Positions 1-8,419 of a stretch of 64,000 bases of DNA are shown in pieces. The DNA lies in NCBI RefSeq assembly GCF_039521975.1, contig NZ_BAAACZ010000002.1:32424-96423 (forward strand), in the 5' to 3' direction. Source of the stretch: Alkalibacillus silvisoli (GTDB lineage Bacteria > Bacillota > Bacilli > Bacillales > Alkalibacillaceae). The notes beneath the pieces were generated by a model. That model ran no database searches. It was not told the DNA's origin and saw nothing but the letters and a program-made list of their open reading frames with translations. A program made the translations under genes and the position numbers. The stretch's first letter is position 1; each line of letters opens with the position of its first letter.

Positions 1-343
1 CTTTTGGAATGTTATATTTTTCTCTTAGTTCTTTAACATAACTTCGAACTGTACTTTCTCCGACCGACAGGTCTGCGAAACGTTCCTTCAACCAATCATG
101 AACTTGAGCTCCAGAAAGATCAGGGTTTTCGCTTAACCAAGTATGAATTAATAACTCGTAATGATCCAACTTGCGTTTCCTTTTACGTGTAGAAGCCATC
201 CACTCAGCCATTTCTTCTGGCGACTTTTCGAGATACTTATAAACTGTTGTTCGTGAAACACCTAATTTTCTTGCAATCCTCCTAATTTTGAATCCTTGTT
301 TCTTCATTTGATAGATTTCCATAAACATTAGCCACTTTTCCAC
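1..343 (-). CDS. istA: IS21-family transposase IstA, N-terminal part (runs off left edge)
   Basis: The reverse strand is open from a GTG at 343 to the window edge (about 114 codons). The start follows a strong Shine-Dalgarno AGGAGGG. The protein begins MEKWLMFMEIYQMKKQG and contains a helix-turn-helix with the typical IS21 IstA wording (KLGVSRTTVYKYL), followed by a second helical region ending SVGESTVRSYVKEL, which is the usual IstA arrangement before the DDE core. IstA acts with the ATPase IstB in transposition. The catalytic part and istB must lie left of the window. Sure of the family, not of completeness. Confidence 0.85.
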   Translation of the reverse strand, partial: MEKWLMFMEIYQMKKQGFKIRRIARKLGVSRTTVYKYLEKSPEEMAEWMASTRKRKRKLDHYELLIHTWLSENPDLSGAQVHDWLKERFADLSVGESTVRSYVKELREKYNIPK

Positions 344-460
344 CTTTTTTCCCTCCTGCTGATAGATGATAAATCTATCATACTACGGAGAGTTATTTTT
401 TGATTGAAAAGTGTTCATTTTTATTGAGCAAAAACTGTCTACTTTAGTTTAGCGTTTACA
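1..460 (-). mobile_element. End of an IS21-like insertion sequence
   Basis: The element includes the istA start and about 117 bp of non-coding terminal DNA. Read from the outside on the minus strand the end begins TGTAAACGC, as IS21 ends usually begin with TG. Within the terminal region short related words recur (GTAGACAGTTTT, GAACACTTTTC), which looks like the multiple transposase-binding repeats of this family. The outer boundary is inferred from where the interrupted symporter reading frame resumes (about 461) and may be off by a few bases; the other end and target duplication are outside the window. Confidence 0.7.
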
Positions 461-1101
461 ACTGGATCATTGTTACTTTATTTTGCGTCGTTTCTTATGC
501 CATTATGGCCTTAATCCAAGGGGCAGGTATTTATTATGCAAACTGGATCATCGGAGATAGTTCGGTGTTTTCATTTATTGGTGCAGCGTTGATCTTGCCG
601 ATGATTTTAGGTTTATTATTCCTTGGACCACTAGTTAAAAAGTATGGTAAGAAAAACATCATTATTGTTGGTTCGTCAATATTAATAATTGGACAGTTAG
701 TAAGAATGATTGAACCAGAAAACTTAACGATATTTCTAATCGGAACAGCGATTGTAGGGATCGGTTATATGCCAACAATTGCTTTTGTGTTTGCTTTAAC
801 TAATGAAACAATAGAATATGGTCAATATAAAACAGGCATTCGCTCTCCTGGCATTATTAATAGTGGAACAAGCTTTGGGATGAAAGTTGGAACAGGTGTT
901 GGTATGGCATTGATTGGTTGGTTACTAGGCATGAGTGGCTACATTGGAACTGCAGATGCACAACCACAGATTGCTCTAAATATGATTCTAGCCTTAAATA
1001 TATATATTCCACTTTTATTAGCGATTGTTCAAATAGTATTAATGTTATTTTATCGCCTAGATCGTGAGTACCCTAAAGTCATAGAGGAGTTGAAGAAGTA
1101 G
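461..1101 (+). pseudogene. GPH-family sugar:cation symporter, 5'-truncated by IS insertion
   Basis: The reading frame is open from about 461, directly after the IS end, to a stop at 1101 and encodes the C-terminal half (about five or six membrane helices) of a glycoside-pentoside-hexuronide:cation symporter (MFS_2 type). Typical features are KYGKKNIIIVG in the cytoplasmic loop and the stretch TNETIEYGQYKTGIRSPG, close to the conserved loop of XynT/GusB/MelB-like carriers. An internal ATG at 505 is not preceded by a ribosome site and lies inside a helix, so this is almost surely a broken gene whose 5' half lies on the far side of the insertion element. Substrate unknown. Confidence 0.8.
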
Positions 1102-1141
1102 TTTGTAAGTGTCACATAAGTTGAATACGATTAGAAATTTG

Positions 1142-1171
1142 AAACGATCCTTACATCAAGGGTCGTTTTTT
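1142..1171 (+). terminator. Terminator after symporter remnant
   Basis: AACGATCC and GGGTCGTT form a stem (one G-U pair) with a 9-base loop, followed by a T run. Confidence 0.7.
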
Positions 1172-1209
1172 ATTGCTGAATTTTTAATTGATTAATTATA
1201 TTAACCGTT

Positions 1210-1236
1210 ACAACTTTAGCTAAGTTGCATTGAATA
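1210..1236 (+). promoter_or_regulatory. Possible sigma-K promoter for Ena-like genes
   Basis: An AC dinucleotide, 16 bases, then CATTGAATA resembles the B. subtilis sigma-K pattern (AC, 16 bases, CATANNNTA) with one mismatch. It lies 58 bases before the small Cys-rich ORF. Position fits a late mother-cell gene, but the match is short and AT-rich sequence makes chance hits likely. Confidence 0.3.
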
Positions 1237-1293
1237 ATATAGTAAGAAAAATAGTTTTAAATTATGAAAGTCAATGAAAAGGGTGGAAATAGA

Positions 1294-1368
1294 ATGAGTT
1301 CAGGAAATTGTTGTCCCTCTGGAAGCACTACTGTCCAAGGCGTATTTAGAGCGTCAGAGGAGTGGTAG
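1294..1368 (+). CDS. 24-codon Cys-containing peptide before the Ena-like gene
   Basis: An ATG at 1294 is preceded by AAGGGTGG at good distance and opens a 24-codon frame beginning MSSGNCCPSGSTTVQG and ending ASEEW. The adjacent Cys pair resembles the CC pair seen in the N-terminal connector of Ena endospore-appendage subunits. The frame ends 3 bases before the ATG of the next gene, whose ribosome site (GAGGAG) lies inside its last codons, so the two are probably translated together. Its role is unknown. It could be a real small subunit or capping peptide, or the remnant of a longer Ena paralogue. Confidence 0.5.
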   Translation: MSSGNCCPSGSTTVQGVFRASEEW

Positions 1369-1371
1369 GCG

Positions 1372-1815
1372 ATGAGTAGTTCATGTGGTAAGAGGGGTAA
1401 TTTTAATTTAGAGCCGTTTATTATTGAGTCGTCTTTTTGTGGTAATTGGTCCTATCCTTGTACGGAAGCAGAGACGAGAAGGTTACTTTGGGAAAATGGT
1501 AATGAAAGTGGGACGCCGCCTAGTAATAATTTAGTCGAGCGAGTGGGTGGGACAATCACAGTCAATTATATTAGTGGTTGTGCGAATAGTTTAATAGTGA
1601 TCGTAACGGATTCGGATGAGCAAGAGCACGTATTTGAAATTTCTGCTCCTGTAGGTCCATCTGTTACGAATCAGACGGGTAATGCTGTTAGTAAAACATT
1701 CGCAAGTGTTGAACGAGTTGAGATTGTTTGTCAGGATGAGAGCCTGAGTGGTTCGTGCTATGGGAAGTATTGTATTGATGTGAACTATTTAAGAGTGTGG
1801 GATTCTTTTGACTAA
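1372..1815 (+). CDS. Probable Ena-like (DUF3992-like) spore appendage or coat protein
   Basis: 147 residues with a Cys-containing N-terminus (MSSSCGKRG), a central beta-rich region including GTITVNYISGC and VIVTDSDEQEHVF, and a C-terminal SVERVEIVC ... GKYCIDVNYLRV block. This order, and the terminal strand with Cys close to FCITxRY in Ena1A/B, match the DUF3992 endospore-appendage family, whose subunits polymerise by beta-strand exchange and are linked by disulfides through N-terminal cysteines. The match is from memory of a divergent family, so a generic exosporium or coat protein remains possible. A sigma-K-like promoter lies upstream of the preceding small ORF. No terminator is obvious in the 110 bases downstream. 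Confidence 0.55.
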   Translation: MSSSCGKRGNFNLEPFIIESSFCGNWSYPCTEAETRRLLWENGNESGTPPSNNLVERVGGTITVNYISGCANSLIVIVTDSDEQEHVFEISAPVGPSVTNQTGNAVSKTFASVERVEIVCQDESLSGSCYGKYCIDVNYLRVWDSFD

Positions 1816-1857
1816 GAGAGGTCCTAAATATTGCTAAGTGTTTACGAAGTCGATTTT

Positions 1858-1888
1858 TTGTTCATTATGGTAGTATCCGTACTATAAT
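1858..1888 (+). promoter_or_regulatory. Probable sigma-A promoter of CAP-domain gene
   Basis: A perfect TATAAT lies at 1883-1888, about 40 bases before the start codon. The -35 region is weak (TTGTTC at 19 bases or TTCATT at 16 bases). Confidence 0.45.
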
Positions 1889-1926
1889 AATAGTAGTAGA
1901 AGTTCATCAAGGAAGGAACGAGCTAT

Positions 1927-2634
1927 ATGATTAGAGCGATTTTACTCGTGACGATTATTTTTGGTGCACTATATTTGTTCCCTGTAGGCGGATTTTTCAG
2001 CCAAGAGTCTACTGATGAAGAACAAGTAGGTGAGGGTATAACATTAGAAGATGTCGTCGACGACTTTAAAGATAGAATGTCAGAAGCTGATTTTCAAGAG
2101 ATGATTGGTTCAGTCGTTGAAACGTTTGATCACATTGCAGTTACACTTTCGCAAATAAGTCAGGGTGATCAGGAAGCATCTCCTGTGTTTAATCCAAGTC
2201 AACTAGATGGATATCAACCGGAAAGTCAAGTTGATACAGAAGACTTTACACCGCAAGAGTTTGAAAAGGAAGTGCACGCATTAGTTAATGAAGAGCGTGA
2301 AAAAGAAGGACTTGAACCTGTCGAGTTTTCCGAAGAGGCGAGTGTTGTTGCGCGTGAGAAATCGTATGATATGGCAGTTAACAACTACTTTGACCACCAA
2401 TCACCAACTTATGGCTCTCCTTTTGAAATGATGGATGAATACGGTCTGCATTATATGGCAGCAGGTGAGAACATCGCGATGGGTCAGCGCTCACCAGAGC
2501 AAGTGATGGATGGGTGGATGAACAGCGATGGTCACAGAGCTAATATATTAAGCGATTCGTTTACTCATCTCGGTGTTGGCTATGTTCAAGATGGGCATCA
2601 AACGTATTGGACACAAATGTTTATAGGAAAGTAA
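1927..2634 (+). CDS. Secreted CAP (SCP/PR1-like) domain protein, YkwD/YlbC-like
   Basis: 235 residues. The N-terminus (MIRAILLVTIIFGALYLFPVGG) is a membrane-spanning or signal segment. A variable acidic linker follows to about residue 115. The C-terminal ~120 residues form a CAP domain: VHALVNEEREKEGL, YFDHQSPTYGSPF, AAGENIAMGQ, MNSDGHRANILSDSFTHLGVGY. The conserved His and Glu residues of the CAP cleft are present. Bacillus members (YkwD, YlbC) are secreted or membrane-attached and of poorly known biochemical function. AAGGAACG precedes the ATG. The gene stands alone, with a convergent neighbour sharing its terminator. Confidence 0.85.
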   Translation: MIRAILLVTIIFGALYLFPVGGFFSQESTDEEQVGEGITLEDVVDDFKDRMSEADFQEMIGSVVETFDHIAVTLSQISQGDQEASPVFNPSQLDGYQPESQVDTEDFTPQEFEKEVHALVNEEREKEGLEPVEFSEEASVVAREKSYDMAVNNYFDHQSPTYGSPFEMMDEYGLHYMAAGENIAMGQRSPEQVMDGWMNSDGHRANILSDSFTHLGVGYVQDGHQTYWTQMFIGK

Positions 2635-2665
2635 AAAAGAGATACGAGTATATGTATCTCTTTTT
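2633..2665. terminator. Bidirectional terminator between convergent genes
   Basis: AAAAAGAGATAC and GTATCTCTTTTT form a perfect stem with an 8-base loop; A and T tracts on both sides suit both the CAP gene and the minus-strand gene ending at 2671. Confidence 0.85.
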
Positions 2666-2670
2666 GATTG

Positions 2671-3315
2671 TTATTCATTCGGTGGGAGCTTATAAGTAAC
2701 ATTCCCATCTTCATCGAGGAATTCAATTTTAGGAGTATCATGCTCGTCAACGACCATTCTAATGCGTTGGTTCCCTTTGCTGTCCATTAATTTAACTGAA
2801 ACATCGCCTTTTCTGCTTTTCCCCATTTGTGCACGTGGAACATTACCTTCAAAAAGTTGTTTAGTAGCTTCATCTTTCTCATCATCAGAAAGGTTGGAGT
2901 TTTTTATTTCCTCATGTTGTTCGATTGTCTCTTTTAAGCTTTGTTCAGGTCGGTCATATACTGAAAAGCCGTAGTTTCGTTCACCATTGTTGTCGACATA
3001 ACTCATTTGGACAACTTGATCTTGTTTATATTGGTCAAGAGTCAATGATGCACCAGCTTCGTAACTACCATCTTCTTTAATTTCATTTCCGTAGATTAAA
3101 CCACCACATTCATCACCTTCTGAGTTGTAAAACATTAATCCAGAGATCGGATCATTTTGTCGATGGCCTGGTATAAAGTCGACACCATCCATAATAGCAG
3201 GCGGGATGTGATCTTGATTAAATAAAGAAAGCTTTACTTTTCCGTTTTTGTCGACAATATTTAATTGTTCGGCCTCGATTTTATTGAACTTTTTTGGCTC
3301 TTCGTTTTGAGACAT
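2671..3315 (-). CDS. Hypothetical acidic soluble protein, 214 aa
   Basis: I do not recognise a named family. The protein has no signal peptide or membrane helix. It contains repeated beta-type phrases of the form VDKNGKVKLSLFN, VKLMDSKGNQRIRMVVD and IEFLDEDGNVTYKLP, in which a short hydrophobic strand follows a D-x-x-G turn; such repeats suggest a stacked-strand fold. A charged, helix-prone segment (about 125-155) separates the first part from the last. It is rich in Asp and Glu. It reads minus, alone, and shares a terminator with the CAP gene. A good ribosome site (GGGGGAATTG) precedes the ATG. Confidence 0.7.
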   Translation of the reverse strand: MSQNEEPKKFNKIEAEQLNIVDKNGKVKLSLFNQDHIPPAIMDGVDFIPGHRQNDPISGLMFYNSEGDECGGLIYGNEIKEDGSYEAGASLTLDQYKQDQVVQMSYVDNNGERNYGFSVYDRPEQSLKETIEQHEEIKNSNLSDDEKDEATKQLFEGNVPRAQMGKSRKGDVSVKLMDSKGNQRIRMVVDEHDTPKIEFLDEDGNVTYKLPPNE

Positions 3316-3416
3316 GTCAATTCCCCCAAGATTTAGAATGTGTGTCTAGTTTAACATAATTATCCAACTAGGGAATGGGAAATTGAAAAGCAACTGGTAT
3401 TTCCGAGTACTTTTCG

Positions 3417-5096
3417 TTATGAATCAATCATAGGTAACAGGATGTGAGAAGGGTAATCTTTATTTTGATATATAGTTTGGTTCGCAATGGTTGTCTCTGT
3501 AGTATTCTTTAAACTGTAACCTGTATTGGGGTTTACATCATACATCGGGAAATTACTAGATGAGATTTGAATTCGAATTCTGTGACCTTGTAAAAATTCA
3601 ATACTAGTTGCCCAAAGGTCGATCTCAAATAAAGTAACGTCACCAGGCTTAAAATTCGGGTGTTGATGTTTCGCTCTAACAATACCTTCAGTAACGTTAA
3701 TTGAAGTTCCGTCTGGTTGTACGTCAGTTAGTTTAACAGTGAAATCTGTATTAACGGCTTCAGATCTGGCATAAATATAGGCTTTTACGGGACCTGTTAC
3801 TTCGACTGGCTGCTCTAGTGGTTCTGTTGTATAGATGAGAACATCATCTCTAGTTTCAATTTCATTTTGGGCTAATGGGCCGGTGTTTATTCCATGAATG
3901 AAAAGTGATGGCCCTCCTTTAGTTGGTACAGGTTGGTTAGGGTCATACTTAAATTGGTTGTAACTTTTATTTTCAGAAGGCTGATTAAAAGAGAGTCTGT
4001 TGTCATTTTGTAAATATAATGGTGTGTAATTCGTTCTTGCTAATGGCCATTCGTACTCAGACCGCCACTTATTACTTCCCATGACAAATAGTTTAATAGG
4101 AGCCTCTTCAATTACATTAGAACTTTTTCCTTTTAACCAATGATCAAACCATTTGATGTGTAAGGAAGTGACATCATCTTTACCTTCAATGTCGTCACCT
4201 GAACTGTGCAAACCAAAATATCTGTCACCAAAGTATGGTGAAAACACACCGTGTCCCCAAGGCCCGATGATTAACTTTTGGTTAGAGTTATTTTGAACTG
4301 TTTCAGTATAGTTATTAATTGTTGCATTTAAGAAGCAGTCGTACCAACCTGCCATGTGGAAACCAGGTGTTTGAACTGCATTGATGTCAGTGTGTTTTAG
4401 CGTATCACTAAATAGTTCATTGTTAATATAGTCAGTGTAAAGTTGTTGAATAGTTTCATGCTCCATAATCGGAGGCCATTCATCATATGGTGTATAACGA
4501 TGCCATTCAAATATATGGTCTAAATCATGAGTTATTTTTTTCTCCGTTAGTTTGAATTGCTCTGCCGTTTGTTTTCTTTTTAAGTAGTCACTAGCGACGG
4601 AATCTAACATCCATGTCTGTAACTTAGCTAGTTCCACAGCGCCTTGACGTTCTGAGAATTCTTCAGCAATGTTATGTCCTGTAAAAGCAGGGAAGATTGC
4701 TTTTAGTGACGGTGGTTGACTCATCGCGGCGAACATTTGGGTAAACCCGTAATAAGACAAACCAAATAAGCCAACGTGACCATTACTAAAATCTAACGAG
4801 GCTGCCCACTCGACGCTATCATAACCGTCATTAAATTCTTGATTAAACGGTTGGAATTCTCCTTCTGAAGCGAAGCGGCCACGAACATCTTGTATGATGA
4901 CTACGTATCCTTGTTCTACTAATCGAAGTGGGTCGATGTAGCGATGTGAGAAGTTTGGTAAGTTTTTATTATAAGGCAAACGACTAAGTAAAGTTGGGAA
5001 TTGTCCAGGTTGATTGGGACGATATATATTGGCATATAGTGTTACACCATCTCTTAACTTACAGGAAACATCCTTTTCAATGATGACTTGTGACAT
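3417..5096 (-). CDS. CocE/NonD-family (X-Pro dipeptidyl-peptidase S15-like) alpha/beta hydrolase
   Basis: About 559 residues. An S15-type hydrolase with the nucleophile motif GLSYYG (Ser about 114 from the chosen start), an Asp in AGWYDCF and a His in GPWGHG, completing the triad; the C-terminal ~200 residues are the jelly-roll domain (LYLQNDNRLSF ... RIRIQISSSNFPMYDVNPNTG). Relatives cleave esters, amides such as glutaryl- or cephalosporin-type acyl groups, or X-Pro peptides; the substrate here cannot be told. No signal peptide, so cytoplasmic. An ATG at 5105 touches the ribosome site AAAGGA, so the ATG at 5096, nine bases further, is the better start. Confidence 0.85.
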   Translation of the reverse strand: MSQVIIEKDVSCKLRDGVTLYANIYRPNQPGQFPTLLSRLPYNKNLPNFSHRYIDPLRLVEQGYVVIIQDVRGRFASEGEFQPFNQEFNDGYDSVEWAASLDFSNGHVGLFGLSYYGFTQMFAAMSQPPSLKAIFPAFTGHNIAEEFSERQGAVELAKLQTWMLDSVASDYLKRKQTAEQFKLTEKKITHDLDHIFEWHRYTPYDEWPPIMEHETIQQLYTDYINNELFSDTLKHTDINAVQTPGFHMAGWYDCFLNATINNYTETVQNNSNQKLIIGPWGHGVFSPYFGDRYFGLHSSGDDIEGKDDVTSLHIKWFDHWLKGKSSNVIEEAPIKLFVMGSNKWRSEYEWPLARTNYTPLYLQNDNRLSFNQPSENKSYNQFKYDPNQPVPTKGGPSLFIHGINTGPLAQNEIETRDDVLIYTTEPLEQPVEVTGPVKAYIYARSEAVNTDFTVKLTDVQPDGTSINVTEGIVRAKHQHPNFKPGDVTLFEIDLWATSIEFLQGHRIRIQISSSNFPMYDVNPNTGYSLKNTTETTIANQTIYQNKDYPSHILLPMIDS

Positions 5097-5213
5097 AAGT
5101 AACATTCCTTTCTTAAATTTTTTTATAGAAAAGAGGTTGGGATAGGAGGTTTGGAGAGCTATGAAAACACGAACAATTAGATTTTTAGATTAATTGATCA
5201 GTCGCTTAGCGGA

Positions 5214-5318
5214 ATCAAAATGCGTAGACTCCTGTGGGAGCAAAGGCCAGGGTGAGACCCCGCAGTGCGTAGCACGAGGAGGCTCATCAGCCGCCCACGG
5301 AAAGCGAAGCATTTTGAT
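5214..5318. repeat. Palindromic intergenic repeat with ATCAAAATGC ends
   Basis: A 105-bp element bounded by perfect inverted ends ATCAAAATGC (5214) and GCATTTTGAT (5309). The inside carries GACTCCTGTGGGAG, then GAGGAGGCTCATCAGCCG and CCCACGGAAAGCGAAG, wording I know from short intergenic repeats common in Bacillaceae genomes. Related copies or fragments lie at 19633-19688, 31640-31672 and, strongly diverged, 40542-40628. Confidence 0.65.
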
Positions 5319-5336
5319 GGAGCGGATCTAAAAGTA

Positions 5337-5377
5337 AAACCCGAACGAAGTTATAAGTGATTTCGTTCGGGTTTTGC
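5337..5377. terminator. CCGAACG-type terminator hairpin for the opuA operon
   Basis: AACCCGAACGAA and TTCGTTCGGGTT form a stem of 12 bases, with T runs on both strands. It lies downstream of opuAC on the minus strand and is the natural end of that operon. A smaller hairpin (CCCCTT/AAGGGG, 5411-5432 region) without a T run precedes it. The stem core is shared with five other hairpins in this window. Confidence 0.75.
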
Positions 5378-5428
5378 GTTTAAACAATTAGTTCCGTCTC
5401 ATCCCCTTGTTATATTAAAAGGGGAGGT

Positions 5429-6307
5429 TTAGCTTTCTAGCATTTCATCAATGTGGTCTTGATTGTTATCGATCCACTCTTGTGCAACTTCTTCTTCATC
5501 TGCACCATCTTCAATCTCAACAATCATAGCCTCTACATCATCAATTGGAATGCTCCAATTTGATAGAAACTCATAAACTTCTGGATGATCATTAGCTAGT
5601 TCACTATTAGTTACAACGTGAACTGAAGACTGTTCGAAGTAATCAGCTGCTGGCTCTTCAACAATTTTAAGATCAAATTCATTAAACATAGTGTGTGGTC
5701 TCCAACCATAGAAAATGACTGGTTCTTCGTTATTCATCATGCGCTGCGCTTGTGCAATCATTCCACCTTCAGAAGAATTAACTTGTTCAAAGTCTAAGTC
5801 ATAAGCTTCGATGAATTCATCGATCGTCTCTGTAACACTAGCACCGTCTTCGATACCGTAGATTTCGTTTCCGAACATATCTTCGTTACCTTTTAAATCT
5901 TCTACAGTTTCAATGTCATCTACGTACGTTGGAACAACTAAACCTGCATCTGCATTGTCATAGCTTGTGGCAACATTTTCAACAGAATCTTCATACTCAT
6001 CAAAGTAGATTTCGTGAACAGGCATCCAAGAATCCATGAAAATATCAATGTCTCCACGTGATAAGCCCATGAAAGTAGAGCTTACGTCTGCTTGTGTCTC
6101 TTCAATCTCATAACCCATATCTTCAAGTACTAGTTTTGCTACTTTTGTTGGAGGAACTGTACTTGTCCAAGGTGTTACACCAAATGTTAGTGTGCCTTTT
6201 TCTTCAACTTCTGCTGAATCTCCGTTACTGTCTTGATCTTCACCGTTTCCGCATGCTGCTAACGCAACAAGTGCAAGAGCAGTTAGTGTAATAAATAATT
6301 TCTTCAT
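5429..6307 (-). CDS. opuAC: Quaternary-amine ABC transporter, substrate-binding lipoprotein
   Basis: 292 residues. A lipoprotein signal peptide ends in the lipobox LAAC (Cys19). The mature part is the OpuAC/ProX-type periplasmic-binding fold: GVTPWTSTVPPTKVAKLVL near the start, DIFMDSWMPVHEIYFDEY, NADAGLVVPTYV, and FYGWRPHTMFNEFDL. Tryptophans in DSWMP, GWRPH and PWTS are of the sort that form the aromatic cage for a trimethylammonium group. Last gene of an operon with carnitine-degrading enzymes, which makes L-carnitine a likely ligand alongside or instead of glycine betaine. Very acidic linker after Cys19. Confidence 0.88.
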   Translation of the reverse strand: MKKLFITLTALALVALAACGNGEDQDSNGDSAEVEEKGTLTFGVTPWTSTVPPTKVAKLVLEDMGYEIEETQADVSSTFMGLSRGDIDIFMDSWMPVHEIYFDEYEDSVENVATSYDNADAGLVVPTYVDDIETVEDLKGNEDMFGNEIYGIEDGASVTETIDEFIEAYDLDFEQVNSSEGGMIAQAQRMMNNEEPVIFYGWRPHTMFNEFDLKIVEEPAADYFEQSSVHVVTNSELANDHPEVYEFLSNWSIPIDDVEAMIVEIEDGADEEEVAQEWIDNNQDHIDEMLES

Positions 6308-6333
6308 GAATAACTCTCCTTTAAATAGCTTGA

Positions 6334-7176
6334 TTAAGATTTATTATTTTGACCTTGTCCAATTCCTTGTGTAATACGGTCTAAAATAATCGCTAATACA
6401 ACAATTCCTAAACCACCGACTAAGCCGAGCCCAATATTCACTCGAGAAATCGCCTGTAATACTGTAGCACCTAAACCTGGTGCACCGATCATCGATGCGA
6501 TTACGGCCATCGATAGTGATAGCATGATGGTTTGGTTTACACCAGCCATGATGCTTGGCACTGCCAGTGGTAGTTGGACTTTAAAGAGTAATTGTTTTGA
6601 AGTTGAACCGAACGCTTTTGATGCTTCGATTACTTCTTTAGGTACGTGTCTAATGCCTAAGTTTGTCATTCTTACAGCTGGTGGCGCTGCGAAAATAAAT
6701 GTTGCAATTACTGCAGATACTCCACCTAAACCGAAAAGAAGTACGGCTGGAATTAAATAGACGAAACTTGGTAAAGTCTGCATAAAGTCTAATGTTGGTC
6801 TTACAATACTTTGTACTCGATCATTCATAGCACTTAATATACCAACTGGAATACCAACAAGTAATGAGACGAATGTTGATACAATAACAATTGATAACGT
6901 GTGCATAGACTCTTCCCATATGTCAACAGAGCCAATAAACAACATGCCTAAAAAGGTGAAAATAGCTAGTCCTTTCCCACCTACGCGCCAAGAGAGTATG
7001 ACTAGTAATAGTGTGAATAGCTCTGGCGGTACGAATAGTAAGACATCAGTGACGAGATCGACAAAGGCGTTTAGCACTGCCCCAATTGAGTCGAATGCAT
7101 TTCCGAATGTTGGTAAAAACCAATCATCTACAAACGTATTTGTCCATTGTTCTAAAGGTAAATCAAAATAATTCAT
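6334..7176 (-). CDS. opuAB: Quaternary-amine ABC transporter, permease
   Basis: 280 residues with about six to seven membrane helices. The ABC-permease EAA-like loop reads EASKAFGSTSKQLLFKVQLPLAVPSIMAGV, matching ProW/OpuAB. The start ATG overlaps the stop of the upstream ATPase gene, showing tight translational coupling. Partner of the binding protein 26 bases downstream. Family members import glycine betaine, proline betaine, choline or carnitine. Confidence 0.9.
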   Translation of the reverse strand: MNYFDLPLEQWTNTFVDDWFLPTFGNAFDSIGAVLNAFVDLVTDVLLFVPPELFTLLLVILSWRVGGKGLAIFTFLGMLFIGSVDIWEESMHTLSIVIVSTFVSLLVGIPVGILSAMNDRVQSIVRPTLDFMQTLPSFVYLIPAVLLFGLGGVSAVIATFIFAAPPAVRMTNLGIRHVPKEVIEASKAFGSTSKQLLFKVQLPLAVPSIMAGVNQTIMLSLSMAVIASMIGAPGLGATVLQAISRVNIGLGLVGGLGIVVLAIILDRITQGIGQGQNNKS

Positions 7177-8375
7177 TAATTACTCACCTCGTCTTTCTCT
7201 TTTCCTAGGACGAGTCCAGATAGAATAGAAACGCGTGAGATAATACCAACTAGTTTTTCACTTGGATCTAATACGACAATCGGATATTTTGTATCTGCTG
7301 CAATTCCGATTAAATCGTTTAGTGGTGTTGTTGGAGTAGTTGTATGAACGTCTTGTTTTAAAACTTCCTCCATTGGAATATCTTCATTATAAGAACGAAT
7401 CGCATCATCAATTGTTAATAACCCTTTATAATGGTCATCACGATCTACAACAAAAATACTTGAAGCTCCAACATCCTCCATCTTCTTAATTGCTGTTCTA
7501 GGACCACCTTTATAAGTAGTTAAGACTTCAGGTCGACGCATCACTTGTTCAGCGTCTAATACTTTAGAGCGATCAACATCTTTTACGAAGTTACTAACAT
7601 ATTCGTTTGCAGGATTCTCTAATATTTCTTCTGATGTACCGACCTGAACAATTTGACCGTCTTTCATTATTGCAATGCGATCACCAAGCTTTAATGCTTC
7701 ATCTAGGTCGTGAGTGATGAACAGGACAGTTTTCCCTAGCCTTTTTTGCAGTCTTAATAATTCATCTTGCATATCTTTGCGGATGAGAGGGTCAAGAGCG
7801 CTGAAAGCTTCGTCCATTAATAGGATGTCAGTGTCATTAGCTAATGCTCTAGCAAGCCCTACACGTTGTTGCATACCACCACTTAATTGGCTTGGAAAGC
7901 TTTCTTCATAACCTTTTAATCCAACATCCTCGATTGATTTTTGAGCTGTTTTCTCACGTTCTTCTTTACTTATACCTTGAATTTCTAATCCATAAGCTAC
8001 ATTACCGATCACGTTACGGTGAGGGAATAGGCCAAAATTCTGAAATACCATCCCTAACTTTTTCCTGCGTGCTTCAATAAGCTCATCTTTATTCATGCTA
8101 GTAATTTCATCATCATCTATGAATACTTGACCAGAAGTTGGTTCAATCAATCGATTCACTAGACGAATTAGAGTTGATTTACCACTTCCTGATAATCCCA
8201 TAATGACGAAGAACTCACCAGCTTTAACATCGAAGTTAGCTTGATTAACCCCTACAGTATTCCCGGTTTCTGCTAGAATGTCATCTTTAGTTGACCCTTT
8301 GTCTAAACGGTCTAAAGCTTGCTTTGTATTTGGTCCAAATATTTTGGTTAGTTGATTAACTTTTATTTTGCTCAT
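7176..8375 (-). CDS. opuAA: Quaternary-amine ABC transporter, ATPase with CBS domains
   Basis: 399 residues. ABC domain at about 30-270: Walker A GLSGSGKST, signature LSGGMQQR, Walker B ILLMDEAFSALD, switch His in LFITHDLDEA. The C-terminal ~120 residues form two CBS motifs (MRRPEVLTTYKGG..., TPTTPLNDLIGIAADTKYPIVV); in OpuA of lactococci this tandem senses ionic strength, so this copy is likely to be osmotically gated. First of three overlapping or closely spaced transporter genes; it starts 45 bases after the thioesterase stop, so it probably belongs to the carnitine operon. Confidence 0.92.
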   Translation of the reverse strand: MSKIKVNQLTKIFGPNTKQALDRLDKGSTKDDILAETGNTVGVNQANFDVKAGEFFVIMGLSGSGKSTLIRLVNRLIEPTSGQVFIDDDEITSMNKDELIEARRKKLGMVFQNFGLFPHRNVIGNVAYGLEIQGISKEEREKTAQKSIEDVGLKGYEESFPSQLSGGMQQRVGLARALANDTDILLMDEAFSALDPLIRKDMQDELLRLQKRLGKTVLFITHDLDEALKLGDRIAIMKDGQIVQVGTSEEILENPANEYVSNFVKDVDRSKVLDAEQVMRRPEVLTTYKGGPRTAIKKMEDVGASSIFVVDRDDHYKGLLTIDDAIRSYNEDIPMEEVLKQDVHTTTPTTPLNDLIGIAADTKYPIVVLDPSEKLVGIISRVSILSGLVLGKEKDEVSN

Positions 8376-8419
8376 AAACAGTCTCCTTTTTATGGCAGGG
8401 AAGAATCTGAAATCAGTAG

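Noticed and set aside
505..1101. Intact short symporter starting at the ATG at 505
   Set aside because: No ribosome site, start lies inside a membrane helix, and the frame continues upstream to the IS end.
2762..2974. Plus-strand frame inside the 214-aa hypothetical gene
   Set aside because: Antisense shadow of a gene with better start, ribosome site and terminator.
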